Source of the DNA: Blastocystis hominis
Lineage: Eukaryota > Sar > Bigyra > Opalinata > Blastocystidae
Assembly: GCF_000151665.1 (NCBI RefSeq)
Contig: NW_013171865.1
Coordinates: 712,001 to 776,000, forward strand
Reading direction: 5' to 3'
DNA: 64,000 nt
Shown here: piece after piece, positions 11,738 to 22,530 of the stretch
Numbering within the stretch: the stretch's first letter is position 1
Layout of the letters: each line of letters starts with the position of its first letter
The notes under the pieces: generated by a model
Seen by the model: only the letters and a program-made list of their open reading frames with translations
The model's database searches: none
Told to the model about the DNA's origin: nothing
Position numbers and translations under genes: made by a program

Positions 11738-12535
11738 TCAACAAAACAATGTGAAATGCAATGTGATTAACATAGCAATAGTAAAAAAAAACAAGTAATA
11801 TTGAGTGAATGAATGAATGTGCCATCCATCATAGAGATCTCTTCCACTCACTTCCACTCCATCTTTCCATTCCACTTCGCGAGTAGCAATCCGAGTTTCT
11901 TCATCGATCCAGTATCCTCGACCATTTCGAAGAAACGATTCTTTCGATTCATCATAAATGAATTCACCCACATAGAGGGGAATTCGATTCGAAGCGATGG
12001 TGTTGTCACCGTTTCGCTTGAACTCGATCATAATGGCTCCTTCGATCTTGCGGATGATCTCCACCAGTTTGTTTCCCTTCCAGATTCCCTCAAGCAGCAT
12101 GGCACCCGTTTCTTCGTCATACTCGATGCCCCATCCTTCTCTCTCTCGCTTCTCGTTGAACTCACCGTGATATATCAGGTGATCACTCGCATGCGAATAG
12201 ATTTCCATACGCTCGCCTCGGACGTGGTTTATTATACGATGAAAATTCTTGTTGTCCCAGATATCGTCGAAGGACTGCACAAAAGCGACGCATCCGTTAT
12301 CAAATCGGGTAAAGTCACCGATTTCACTCCCGTTCGCATCCAACTCGTAATACATCTTCAGTATGCCATTTTGGAATAGGCAAACCTTCCCAGCTTTCGT
12401 CAACGTGTATTCATCCTCGTGATCGCCTTGATAACATTGGAGGCTATAATTGCAGCCTCCAATAGTGATTTCCTTTGCTTCACCAAGCGTTATGTAACCG
12501 TTCAGGAGAAATTCGCTTCCCTTAAGTTCTTCCAT
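11738..12535 (-). CDS. MORN-repeat protein
   Basis: Single ORF of up to 265 residues starting at the ATG at 12535. The central part has spaced MORN-like segments: 'LIYHGEFNEKREREGWGIEY', 'MLLEGIWKGNKL', 'LYVGEFIYDE' and 'NGRGYWIDEE'. The N-terminal half resembles the general style of the neighbouring MORN/LRR gene, so these are probably members of one local family. The last ~28 residues are hydrophobic and fall in a repeat-like ATTC tract, so the true end may lie earlier, near 'SGRDLYDG' at about 11815, through an unrecognised 3' processing site. Function unknown. Confidence 0.65.
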   Translation of the reverse strand: MEELKGSEFLLNGYITLGEAKEITIGGCNYSLQCYQGDHEDEYTLTKAGKVCLFQNGILKMYYELDANGSEIGDFTRFDNGCVAFVQSFDDIWDNKNFHRIINHVRGERMEIYSHASDHLIYHGEFNEKREREGWGIEYDEETGAMLLEGIWKGNKLVEIIRKIEGAIMIEFKRNGDNTIASNRIPLYVGEFIYDESKESFLRNGRGYWIDEETRIATREVEWKDGVEVSGRDLYDGWHIHSFTQYYLFFFTIAMLITLHFTLFC

Positions 12536-13387
12536 TCTACCTATTTATAATCACATATCCTTAGCCTCTACTCTTTGAATCCGTAATTTGTAGCCAAATA
12601 TAAAGAATTTATGAAGAAAACAGAGAGATCAGTTTGTTTCCTTACACCTAAGTATTCTTCATATTTAAAAATTATGATAGAGTGCTACCATATACACATT
12701 GGATCCAAGATTTCCAAGTGAAGTACTCACTTGTGTTTCGCATCATTTTGTTCACATTTTTGTGGTTGAAATAGTTCGGAGGTATAGATATTTATCATAA
12801 TAATAATATCAGGATTGTTTGGAAACACTCAGAATGGAAAAGTCCATTTTGTTGTCTACTATGTCTGTATAGGTTGTATATTTATGATATCATAGTGAAA
12901 TCGTGTTAGGAAGCAAGGATTTGGTTGCTCACTCCACTTTGTCTAAATAGTCTATATTATCATTATTATTTCGATAATCCAATCTATCCATCCATGATTC
13001 TAGCCAAATCATTTTGACTTGGGACTGGTTGGGTTTGAAAGCAATTCAAACTAGTAAAACTAGTAAATCAAATCGAATGGAATGGAAATTGGTTTTGATC
13101 CAGTGATTTTCACACAAAGAACCTATCTTCGCACATCGTTAACCATTCACTCCATTTTCTATCATTTCCTTATCCTAAACCAACCAACTAACTCTAAATA
13201 CACTTTCTTTCTATCTATCTATCTTTGTTTCAACTATCAACTCACAGCACTCTATTATTATCAACTAGAGTCGTTTGGTTCCTCGTTCTGGATTATTCTG
13301 TTCATGTTTCTAAATCATCCCAACACCCTACACACTCTAAATCTACATTTTCTTTCCTTCCTTCCTAAACACATTTTCGATTCTCAT
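12536..13387. other. AT-rich spacer upstream of MORN gene
   Basis: No coding-like frame. The plus-strand ORF that begins at 13082 is low-complexity Phe/Ser/His until it enters the antisense of the GC-rich gene. Confidence 0.5.
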
Positions 13388-14405
13388 TCAAATCCTACAA
13401 CGCTTCAACCATTCCACATCTCTACAATTCCATCCATCCATCCATCCATCTTCCAAACCAAACACCGCAACCATTTCTCTCTTTCTTTCTCTCAGCAACT
13501 GCCAAATCGGTCTGGATCGTGGAAACGTGGAAACATCGCGACCCACGGCGCACCAGGCGTGATCGACGAGGTGGGCGCGGATGAGCGCGCCGGTCACGTC
13601 GTAGGCGAAGCGGAAGCGGAGGCGGAAGCGGAGGCGGAGGCGGAGGCGGAGGCGGAGGCGGAAGCGGAGGCGGAGGGGCTGTGTGACGGAGACCACGGTG
13701 GCGTTCTGCGCCCAGTTGGACAGGAAGAGATCCAGAGAGCCCGGTCGACTCTGCACACCTTCGTAGGGAGCCACGGACCCCACCCCATCGCCCACCAGAT
13801 TCCTGCTCACTCACACTCACACCCACACCCACACCCACACCCAGAGCGAACCGGTGAGCGAGGAGGTTGGCTCGCCGTCCACCACCAACACCCAACGAAT
13901 TCCGACGTGGCCATCGTGGACACTCCGAATTGCCTGCCCATCCACTCGGCACTGCCCACTTCGCTCGGGACGCACTCCAGCGTGTAGGAAGTCGCGGGGA
14001 TCCCACCCTCCAACACGTCCCACACATCGCGTCCCGCGGGGAACCAGACGGTTCGGCGGAAGGAGGAAGGAGGAAGGAGGAAGTGGCGGGAGCGCGAAGC
14101 TCGCACGTGGCGGTGCAGAGATCATGGAAGGATCCGGTAATCGCCATCGCACAGTCCCACTCAATGCCCTCCGCCTGATTCCACACACACCGCATACAGA
14201 ACCGCGGGAAACGCACCATCCGCCGCACAGTCCAAGCCCAAGCCCAAGCCCAAGCCGCAGACCGACCCGACCAATCCACAGCCTACCCCACGCCCGCCAT
14301 GCAGGTACGCTCGATCACGTGTCCCTTGCTGCAGGTGGAAATGGAGGTGTCCAAATGGGGCGTGATGGGAACATGCGTCCGCGGGACAGAAGCAGGGTTG
14401 TTCAT
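13388..14405 (-). CDS. GC-rich spliced gene, product not recognised
   Basis: A clear switch to GC-rich, codon-structured DNA between AT-rich flanks. On the minus strand I can follow probable coding segments: ATG at about 14405 ('MNNPASVPRTHVPITPHLD'), 'AEGIEWDCAMAITGSFHDLC' near 14110-14170, 'VDGQAIRSVHDGHVGIRWVL' near 13900-13950, then across a TG-rich 36-nt intron at about 13803-13838 'NLVGDGVGSVAPYEGVQ' and 'SLDLFLSNWAQNATVVS', and finally 'FAYDVTGALIRAHLVDHAW'. Between the last two a Leu-Arg repeat is encoded by the hexanucleotide array. Cysteines, paired beta-like segments and an NAT glycosylation site suggest a secreted or surface protein, but no N-terminal signal is resolved. Several exon junctions, including one that would need an intron of about 110 nt, are unresolved. 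Confidence 0.45.
13604..13677. repeat. GGCGGA/GGCGAA hexanucleotide array
   Basis: About twelve near-perfect hexamers. On the minus strand this encodes alternating Leu-Arg with Phe-Arg variants inside the unrecognised gene; on the plus strand it encodes Glu-Ala. Confidence 0.9.
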
Positions 14406-14559
14406 GTTCTTCTATTTGTAGATAAGGTCGCAGTACGCCCTCCTAAAGTGGAGATGAGATGAGTGGAGAAAAGAAAAGAGGAAAGGAATAGAAAGGAAAA
14501 ATGGAAAGGTTCAAAATAGAATTTAATGGAATAGACTAGAATGAAATATTGGAATAAAA

Positions 14560-14673
14560 GAACAGCATCGAGACTTCTCAGCGAGTCACCCACACTGGTA
14601 CTAACTCGACTCGTGATGACTTAGCTTCCTAGATCGGACGGGTTAGGGCGCTTTCCATCAGATATGGCCGTTC
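14560..14673 (-). rRNA. rrn5: 5S ribosomal RNA
   Basis: The minus strand matches a eukaryotic 5S rRNA in order: the 5' end reads GAACGGCCATATCTGATGG, then GCGCCCTAACCCGTCCGATC, then the internal control region with GGAAGCTAAGTCATCACGAG, then GTTAGTACCAGTGTGGGTGA and the 3' end GATGCTGTTC. The terminal seven bases pair (GAACGGC with GCTGTTC, one G-U pair). A run of four T follows directly on the minus strand (14556-14559), as expected for an RNA polymerase III terminator. Length is 114 nt, slightly shorter than the usual ~120. It is a single copy here, between the GC-rich gene and an AT-rich spacer. Confidence 0.93.
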
Positions 14674-15744
14674 TCTTTTTATTTCCTTTCACTAACCTAT
14701 TTAAATATCACATTCTTATCATCATTCACTCACACTCCATTTCAATTACACTCAATTCTAGTCATTTCATTTCTCTCCTTCCTTTATCACCAAATCAATT
14801 CGCTGAAGGAGTGAAGGAGTGAAGGAGTTAATACATGGAATAAAATAATGTATAAGTGTATGGGAACAAAAACAATCAGAATACCATTCACTTTTACATT
14901 CATTTAAAAACTATTAAACTTGTTAACAGTGATATTACGTATAATGCGTTTCAATCATTTTCTTATTTTTACGTGTATCAATCGTAGTGTCAATACTGAT
15001 AATTAGGAACAGACACTTGGTTATAGTTTCTCATTCCTCGCGAGTTCTATTGCTATCACACCATTCCTATTCCAGAAGTTAATTCTCAACTAAAGTACAC
15101 CCATATCAAATGAAAACAACGAAATTCTAGTGTAATCAGGCAACCAGATTCCACAGTTTTCCAATTTGTGGTGGAGAATAGTGATCCATTGCAATCGATC
15201 AGGTGTAGATCGAATCCTATGCGTGTGAGGATCGTTAATTCGTCTAATTCACATACGTATTACTCGTTCCCAATCGTTTTTCATGTGTTTGCAGCGTGCG
15301 TTTGAATTCTAAATTCAATTATTACTGTTCATTCATCACTCATTTCTTGCATATTCTAAGATTTCAGTCAGCCCTACATGCTCACTCTCATTCATATCAT
15401 TTAAGATTCGCTTTTCTGCAATCCAGCTTCTTGATAGAAGTAGGAAGCACCCTACCAGTCAAAGTGGTTGCGACTTGAATTATCAAAAAACAACTCATAA
15501 AACGATCTTAAATCATGTTGACCCAAATTCTAATCACCTCTCATCCTCTATCCTCACTCAATCCATCCATATTTCCATGCTTTTCTATTTCTATCACAAC
15601 CCTACACCCCATCAGCAACTGTCTCCATCCTCCACATGATTCTATCATTCATTCACCATTATTCCATTCCATTCCATTGTTTGATTCTGTCCACTATTCC
15701 TTCACATCTTTCAGAGTATCAAAAAGCGTTTTCAAAAAACAGGG
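14674..15744. other. AT-rich spacer between the 5S gene and nucleotidyltransferase gene
   Basis: About 1 kb. A triple GAAGGAGT direct repeat lies at 14804-14829. I found no convincing ORF, tRNA or other RNA gene. Confidence 0.5.
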
Positions 15745-16974
15745 CTATACAAAAGTTTCTCGACTTTCAATAAAGTCCCCTAGTAATATTTGAGGAATCG
15801 CCGGCTTTTTCAACGATTCTCTGTATTTGAGAAAAAGAATCACCACAATAAAGAGCATAGTGAAAACAATCAAGACCACCAGCAGCTGAATCACCTTCAA
15901 ATTATCCTCCGGATTGATTTGTCTCTTCTTCACCTGCAGTGAAGGAACCACTTCTCTACTCAAAGGATATCACTCTCTTCACGCTCCCCTTTTCATTCTT
16001 CTCTAGCGACGAGTAGAACGACGAGCTCTGCATGGCCTGTGTGATGCGAGGGTAATTCGAGAACAAATGTCCCGCGATGTTCCCCTTGTATTCCCGCATG
16101 CTGCTGAACTGGCGGAGCACCGTCGAGCTGCTTTCGCACAGCTTTATGATTCGCTGGATGCCAGACACGACCCAATCGATACTTTGAAAATACGCTCCGA
16201 TTCTTTGGATTCGAAGTCGAGATGGACATCGAGCTTCGATTCGACGGACTTCGCGTAGCGGTAGAAGGTAAATCCTTTCTGATTGGAGGGCGAGAGCAGA
16301 ATGGAACCCTGCGAAATCTGGTCGAGGAAGCCGGTGAAGAGGTCTGACAGCAGCAAGTTTTCGGTTTTGCCTCTGTGTGTGAGAAAGGGATAAGGGAACA
16401 ACCCGAGGTGAACTTGGAGGTAGAAGATCAGAGAGAGGTAGATGATCATGTTGTGATTGTTGTCGGTGAGAATACCACTTTGTTTGAGAAAGTAACGGAA
16501 CACCCGATAAAGAGAGCGAAAGCCAACCACTCGTCTCGCGTATCGAATGAAATATGTGAACTTAATGTTTTCCTCCTTTTGGAAGAGGAGTGTTAACTTG
16601 ATGCCGGTGTAAATGTGTTGGCAAGTAATCAAACAAGACCCATCCCTCTCAGACTCCTGGAGAATCTCTTGATATTTCTTAGAAACGGTGATCGCCGTAA
16701 AAACACGGGAGGAAGTCAATTTGATATTATTGGTCGTAAAGCAAAAATTCATATCACTATCTGGCAACATCCTAAATCTTAGATACTCAAGCAGATTTTA
16801 CATTCCACTAACAAACGATCCCAGCATGCCCACTTTGCACGAATTGTCGGCACTTATCACAAGGTTCTCAATTTCTTCCTTTATTTTCTTTCTTATTTGC
16901 AATTCCGCATTTGAGAGAGAAAGCCACTCTAGCAACCTTATCAATTCTACATTCAATTTTTCGCGAGGCTCCAT
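15745..16974 (-). CDS. Membrane-anchored nucleotidyltransferase, non-canonical poly(A) polymerase/TUTase type
   Basis: Minus strand, ATG at 16974. An intron at about 16770 joins 'GSFVSG' to 'MMLPDSDMNFCF', giving the GS...DSD nucleotidyltransferase signature of the TRF4/Cid1 group. The following region has the central-domain pattern of this family: 'SLYRVFRYFLKQSGI', 'IIYLSLIFYLQ' and, after a likely 30-nt intron, 'NLLLSDLFTGFLDQI' (PAP-associated domain). Two further short introns (29 nt at about 16167-16195, 40 nt at about 15923-15962) lead to a C-terminal membrane span, 'VIQLLVVLIVFTMLFIVVIL', and a ~35-residue tail. The third catalytic Asp expected in a 'DIS'-like strand is not obvious ('GIKLTLLF' sits there), so activity is doubtful. 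A C-terminal anchor is unusual for this family. Confidence 0.6.
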
Positions 16975-17411
16975 CGATTCTGATGGATATTGTATAGATA
17001 GTAGCCATTCGGGGATAGAAGTCTACAATAACCGTTAATTTAGCTTATATTCACAAAGCAGATTACCTCCTCGAAATCGTTCTCAAATGATTCATTCATA
17101 TTTTATTCTTTTACCCGAATCTTGTGCAAAACAAAATCTATTTCGATAATGGATTTGATTTTCGATGGAGTGCATAAAAATTGGTCTATAGAGAGAGTAG
17201 AAAGCATGGTATAGCAATATCTATATTTTGCATAACTCGCAACAATTCGCAAATGGAACCGCGATTCCTAGAACCGCGGTACTTTACTCCATTTTCCCAA
17301 GGTACTTTTCATTTTTGATAATAGGAATTTTGTATCCTCTGGTTTTGAATCTATTGTCTATCAAAATCGTATTATCTTTTTCTTATGCTTCCTTCTAGTC
17401 TCTACGTAAGG
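16975..17411. other. Divergent intergenic region
   Basis: About 440 bp between divergently oriented start codons; presumably holds both promoters. It contains GATTCCTAGAACCGCGGTAC near 17262-17281, but I see no known site. Confidence 0.4.
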
Positions 17412-18259
17412 ATGGAATCGGACAACTCAAACTCTCATGTACCATTAACTACCGTTTCAACGATTTGTGATTCTATGAGTCACGAAGAGCTCATTGTAGT
17501 GGTATTGCACAAGTCTAATATAGAAACTACTGCAACATCAAAAAGAAGAGAACAAAAACCTGAAATTAGTATGTGATAAACAAAAGGAAAGGATTGAATT
17601 TCTCAAGACTGAAAATGATGAACTGAAAAAGACTGTTCACTTACTGGAGACCCAACTCTCGCTCACACTCTTCAAAAAGGAGACCTTAGATTTGAGCGGT
17701 AATCAAGAAGATCCTGTATCTGTAGTGAAAAAACTGCAGCACGACATCGCAGAATCTACCTTAATGAATACGAAATGTCACGCTGCCATTCATAATTTGC
17801 TCGTAGGTAGTATATTATGCATTAAATATTAAAGGAGGAAACCAGTCAAAAGCAGGCTTCGATTGATAGAAAGGCTCAGCGGATCATCAAGTACTCGCAG
17901 TATATGGTAAGCATCATTTACGGATATTCTATTTAGCAAAACCAAGAAGAGGCTATTAACAGTCTCCGTAGTCTAATGACCCGACTTCTGAACACTCTGG
18001 ATCCTGACGCTTGTACAGAAGAGCAGGGAGCGATAATGCACGAATATAGAATCGCTTTTTCGGAGAGTGAAGACAATAGCGACATGGAGAACGTGTTGGC
18101 TATGGACGTTTTACTTGTTTTCTCTCTTTTTTGAACTAGGATTCTCCTTCGCTCACCCCGATTCCCTCTCCTCCAAGCCCCCCTTTCGAATCAAATTGTG
18201 CCTCGCCTTTCTCCTTTCCCCTCTTTTTGAGTTATGCAGCTGATGTATTACGCACGTAG
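17412..18259 (+). CDS. Coiled-coil protein
   Basis: ATG at 17412. Splicing out a 28-nt intron (about 17489-17516) turns a short frame into a continuous coiled coil: 'SHEELI' joins 'KLLQHQKEENKNLKLVC', then heptad-rich sequence such as 'KERIEFLKTENDELKKTVHL'. Further short introns occur near 17810 (32 nt), 17907 (30 nt) and 18107 (32 nt). The C-terminus is Pro/Ser-rich ('SLTPIPSPPSPPFES') and ends TAG 18257-18259. Length is about 235 residues. No enzymatic domain is seen. The FYVE gene starts only ~45 bp downstream; I tested joining them, but the phases do not match, so I keep them separate. Confidence 0.6.
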
Positions 18260-18304
18260 CGATATCTTTACGAACTGACTCACAGAATCCCTCTCGACAC
18301 TGTG

Positions 18305-18697
18305 ATGAATGGAAATGGTTTTGTTTTTGTATTTGGTTGAGTGTAGCTGTTCCGCGCGAGTGTTTGAATGAAGGGAAGGTGGTTTGTTTGCGTTTTTTGG
18401 AGTCTGTGTCGACGATTTACAAGGGAGAAGCGACGGCTCAGTCGTGGATGCCTGACCAGTTGTTTACGCGCTGTCCGAATTGTCTTCAGCAATTCACGGC
18501 TGTGCGACGAAGGCAGTAGGCAAGGGATGGATCGAATGACGAGTAGTCATTGTAGATGGTGTGGAAGGGTTTTTTGCGATGATTGCTGCCACCACAAAGT
18601 CACAATAAGCAAGAATGGGAAGAGTCAGCGTGTTTGTGACCTTTGTTTCTATATTCGGACGCATTTGTCGAAAACTCTATCACTTTCAATTGTTTGA
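18305..18697 (+). CDS. FYVE zinc-finger protein
   Basis: ATG at 18305 ('MNGN'), a 29-nt intron, then 'AVPRECLNEGKVVCLRFLE', 'SWMPDQLFTRCPNCLQQF' and, across a 31-nt intron at about 18515-18545, the diagnostic 'RRRHHCRWCGRVFC' followed by 'CDLCF'. That is a complete FYVE core: WxxD-like N-terminal motif, R(R/K)HHCRxCG and the paired zinc cysteines. FYVE domains bind PI3P on early endosomes. The protein is short (~105 residues), little more than the domain. Its 3' end fits the poly(A)-made stop rule: T at 18686 (codon position 1), four bases, then TGTTTGAG; the encoded TGA lies inside that motif. Confidence 0.85.
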
Positions 18698-18965
18698 GTC
18701 AAATCGGAGTGTTGAGGAGAGGAGTGAATAGGGTGCAATGAATAGAAAAACCGAAGTGGTAAGCGATTATCCGAAGGGAATCTTAACAATGAATGAATGA
18801 CCAGTAATTCGATCTACAACTGTCACTCCATACTATATCTTTTCTCCTCCATTCCATTCCATTTCCAATCCCTTCATTCAATCCCTTCCTACCCCCATTT
18901 CCTTCCTTCCTTCCCTGCTTCCCTGCTTCCAACTCTCGTTTTTTCTCTCAAACACTCCACTGAAT

Positions 18966-20565
18966 CTAAGCATCCTCCTTCTTCTTCTCCTCCTCCTCCT
19001 CGGGCATCTCCACTCCCTTTCGCGCATAGAACTCCTCGATAATCTCCGCCGGGATCTTCTTCAGCATTTCCTTGGGGAAGGTGCGCAACATGTTCCACGC
19101 CTTGTCCAGCGAATCGAAAATGGACCGCGACTCGTAGGGTCCCTGGTTCACGAACGTGTTCTCGAAGTCCTCCGTGAACTTCAGATAGAAGTGATCCTCG
19201 GCCGTCAGCGCCTCCTCTCCCACCACGGCCTTCATCGCCATCACGTCCTTGCCCGTCGCGTAGTTCGTGTACAGCTGGTTGGACACCGCTCCGTGGTCGT
19301 GCCGCGTCATTCCCTTGCCGATGGCCGACTTCATCAGTCGCGACAGCGACGGCAGCACGTTGATCGGCGGGTAGATTCCGCGCTTGTACAGCGACCGGTC
19401 CACGTAGATCTGTCCCTCGGTGATGTACCCCGTCAGATCGGGGATCGGGTGCGTGATGTCGTCGTTCGGCATCGTCAGAATCGGCAGCTGCGTGATCGAC
19501 CCGTTGCGGCCCGTCACGCGGCCCGCTCGCTCGTACAGCGTCGACAGATCCGTGTACATGTACCCGGGGTAGCCTCGGCGCGACGGCACTTCCTCGCGCG
19601 CCGCGGAGACTTCGCGCAGCGCGTCCGCGTAGGACGACATGTCCGTCAGGATCACCAGCACGTGCAGATCGCGCTCGTACGCGAGGTACTCCGCGGTGGT
19701 CAGCGCGATGCGCGGCGTGATGATGCGCTCCATGGTCGGGTCGTTCGCCAGGTTCAGGAACAGCGCCGTGCGCTGCATCGTGCCGTTCTCCGTGAAGTCG
19801 TTCCGGAAGAAACGCGCCGTCTCCATGTTCACGCCCATCGCGCCGAACACCATTGCGAAGTTGTCTTCGTGGTCGTCGTGGATGTCTTTTCCCGCCACCA
19901 GGCCTGCCTGACGGCAAATCTGCGCGCCGAGCTACGCTGGGAGCACACGACCGACCCTACCTCGTTGTGCGGAAGACCCGAAGCCGAGAACAGAGGGATC
20001 TTCTGGCCTCGAGCGATGGAGTTCATCACGTCGATCGCGGAGATACCCGTCTGGATCATCTCCTTCGGGTATGTGCGAGCGTAGGGGTTGATGGGCTGGC
20101 CGTCGATATCTAAGTACTCCTCGGCCAGGACGGGGGGAGCGTTGTCGATAGCCACTCCCGAACCGTTGAATGTGCGACCCAGCATTTCCTCCGAGATGGC
20201 CATTCTCATAATATCGCCCGTGAACTCGCAGTGAGTACGTGTGTTATCGATTCCGGTCGTTCCTTCGAACACTTGCACAATGGCCTTGTTTCCAAAAATT
20301 TGAAGCACCTTTCCTTTTCGCATCTCCCCAGTTCCCAAACGGAGATTTACAATTTCCGAAAAACGGGGTCCCTACAGAAATCACTCGCCTTCACACAACT
20401 TCTACTTTCACGTTCTCCAAAACAACCAACGGACCGTTTACTCCGCTGATAGTTCTGTAGTCTATGTCCTAACGCACTCCACGCCACAATCCTACCAAGA
20501 CGAGGCTCGACATAATAATCGCGCATAGCAGCAGCAGCATTCACTTCAAAAGATGAAACTGACAT
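18966..20565 (-). CDS. ATP6V1B: V-type ATPase subunit B
   Basis: Non-catalytic nucleotide-binding subunit of the V1 head of the proton-pumping ATPase. Start '[20 protein letters not shown]' at 20565; introns of about 30-35 nt near 20495, 20370 and 19935 join '[18 protein letters not shown]' to '[20 protein letters not shown]' and '[10 protein letters not shown]' to '[15 protein letters not shown]'. Further family motifs: '[20 protein letters not shown]', '[20 protein letters not shown]', '[20 protein letters not shown]' and '[20 protein letters not shown]'. It ends with a Glu/Lys tail and TAG 18966-18968. Length about 500 residues, as in the family. The start codon is 63 bp from that of the divergent helical-protein gene, so the two likely share a promoter. 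Confidence 0.97.
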
Positions 20566-20628
20566 GGATATTCCTAGATATTGCGACTTCTGAACGATAG
20601 GAACTTGAAATGGGGAAATCGAGGTTTC

Positions 20629-22505
20629 ATGTCGAAAATCGATCCGATTTCTGCGATTCCAACCTTTCAGGATTCTATTCGATTTATGCAATTTCCTAAC
20701 GAATCGAAATCAAAAACGGATCAATGCAATGAACTCGAAGAATCCAACGAATTGAACCAATTTAATTGTTCATATGAAATAGAAGGGAATACGCTCACTG
20801 CTTGCAGAGAAATTCAAAATTCCGAAAATAAATACGAAAAAGAAGCTATCGAAACTGCAATCCGAGTGGGTGACTATGCATCTGCCCTTTCCGTACGTAT
20901 TCGTTTTGGTTTCTCACTTACAGATGATTGCATGCAAAAAAAGAGATGGAGAACGATCAAATGTTGCCGCCTTCAACGAGGTGTTTTTGACAGCCTTAGC
21001 AAGTAACGCGGAGGACGGTTGTTTGCAGGTTATGCAACATATGCAGCTCTTTTTGACAAGTTATAATGATAGTTCGATATTGCTGTTTATTGATGTGATG
21101 AGCAATGCCATATTTGTAGTGGGGAGGGCGTTCAATGTAGTCTTCACTATCGAATTGCTTTTTGTAGATGACTGCCGTGGAACAACTATTCGAATGTGCT
21201 TATGATCGTGTGATTCGCGTGTTTCACAATCTTCACTCTTGTCCCAAACGGTTTCTCGATGTCTGCTGTTTTGTAATCGCCGTTGCTCATCGCTGCTCCT
21301 ATTCCTCTCCTCGCCTCTCTTCTCTGCGAGCCGAACTGGAATCCAACGCTCTCTCTCTTTCCCTTTCTCCCCTTTCCAATCATCTTCTCGCGCACTCCTC
21401 TTCGCTTGACTTGAGTCGCTTGTTTCCCTCGGTTGAACCTGGATCGACCCTCTCTCTCTGGCTTCTAGTGGAGCAGCACGTGGAAAACGGTCAATATTCC
21501 GAAGCGATCGCGGTGCTTCTCCAATTGCTTCAAGCAGCAGAGCATCAATCACTCTTCATTCTCTACGATTTGATTCTTCTCGCAATGAAACACAACACAG
21601 AAACCGTCCTTCCTTTGCAGCGTCTTTTTCTCACACACCTTGAATCCACTTCCCAACCCTCTTTTTTACAAGCAGTCCCTTTCTTTCGACCTGCTTCGCT
21701 CCCTCCATGGACAGTTTCATCCATCACACACTGGAAGTCGTTTTTTCTGCAGCAAATGGCGCTGGTAGCACTCTCAATCGATCAAAGCGACTCTTTGTTA
21801 ACCGAAATTCTATCGAAAATGGAGCCTTCGGTTTTGTTTTCGGCCATCCGAGGCTTTCTTCAAGTCACCTCCGCCAACGAAGATTTCCAATACTTAGAAA
21901 ACGCATTCGATCCATTTCTAACGTGGATTAAGTGGTAGTAGGAGCCTCTCTCAACCTTCACTGTAGTGCTTCGTTTTGGGTGGCGTTTCGCCATGGGAAG
22001 ATTGCAGAATGCGCTCATCTTCTCGATTCCTTGGAAGAAGGGTCTTCGGTGCTCTCATTGGAGATCCAGAGCATTGTTCGTCCCTATCTCGATCAGTATC
22101 GATTTGTCATTCAGCAGTGCAGCGAACCGAGCGAAATCCATTCCCAAGCGACGCAGCTGATGAGTCTTCAGGCCGATCACCCCATTCTAGCCGACGTTTT
22201 TTCTGTCCAAGATTCGCATGTTTATAATGTTTGCTTGGCGCTGTTGAAACGGAAGGAAAAGACTCGTTGCTGTGTCGTTTGGGCGAAGTATTGGAAGCTG
22301 GATATCGTGCAACTGGGAGAGGAAGAGTGGTATGCGATGCGCGTGAAGGAAGCTCGAAATGCCATGGAGGACTGCGAGGAAAGCCATCGGTGTTATTATC
22401 AACTTCATGTGTTCATTCTCTCGCTCTGGCATGAATTGATGATGCAAGACGGCGTTCTCCGACAAGTTCTGGCGATGGAAGTGAATTCGCTGTTGTATCA
22501 TTCTT
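20629..22505 (+). CDS. Large alpha-helical protein, function unknown
   Basis: ATG at 20629 ('MSKIDPISAIPTF'). Introns of 31, ~51 and ~32 nt (near 20894, 21117 and 21938) join four frames into about 590 residues, almost all predicted helical ('AAFNEVFLTALASNAEDGC', 'LWLLVEQHVENGQYSEAIAV', 'ASFWVAFRHGKIAECAHLL', 'QLHVFILSLWHELM'). The pattern suggests paired-helix repeats of TPR/HEAT style, but I cannot name a family. The end is notable: after 'LLYHS' a T at 22505 in codon position 1 is followed by GCGT and TGTTTGTT, so poly(A) addition would make TAA. An encoded TAA occurs nine codons further, already inside the convergent gene. The shared 5' region with ATP6V1B is 63 bp. Confidence 0.7.
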
Positions 22506-22530
22506 GCGTTGTTTGTTCAACAAGCAAGTC
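22506..22530. terminator. Bidirectional 3' processing element
   Basis: Plus strand: T 22505, four bases, TGTTTGTT at 22510-22517. Minus strand: T 22531 of the TGA stop, four bases, TGCTTGTT at 22526-22519. The two motifs face each other and form a near-palindrome, so predicted cleavage points of the convergent genes are 26 bp apart. Confidence 0.65.

Noticed and set aside
13082-13987. 301-codon plus-strand ORF
   Set aside because: Low-complexity AT-rich start joined to an Ala-Glu repeat that is the antisense of the Leu-Arg array.
15130-15240. Possible tRNA-like B-box (GATCGAATCC near 15209)
   Set aside because: No matching A-box, acceptor stem or cloverleaf could be drawn.
17412-18697. Single coiled-coil plus FYVE gene (EEA1-like)
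   Set aside because: Attractive, but no GT-AG junction near 18240-18305 keeps both frames; kept as two genes.
19191-20084. 297-codon plus-strand ORF
   Set aside because: Antisense of V-ATPase subunit B; Arg/His/Val-rich without motifs.
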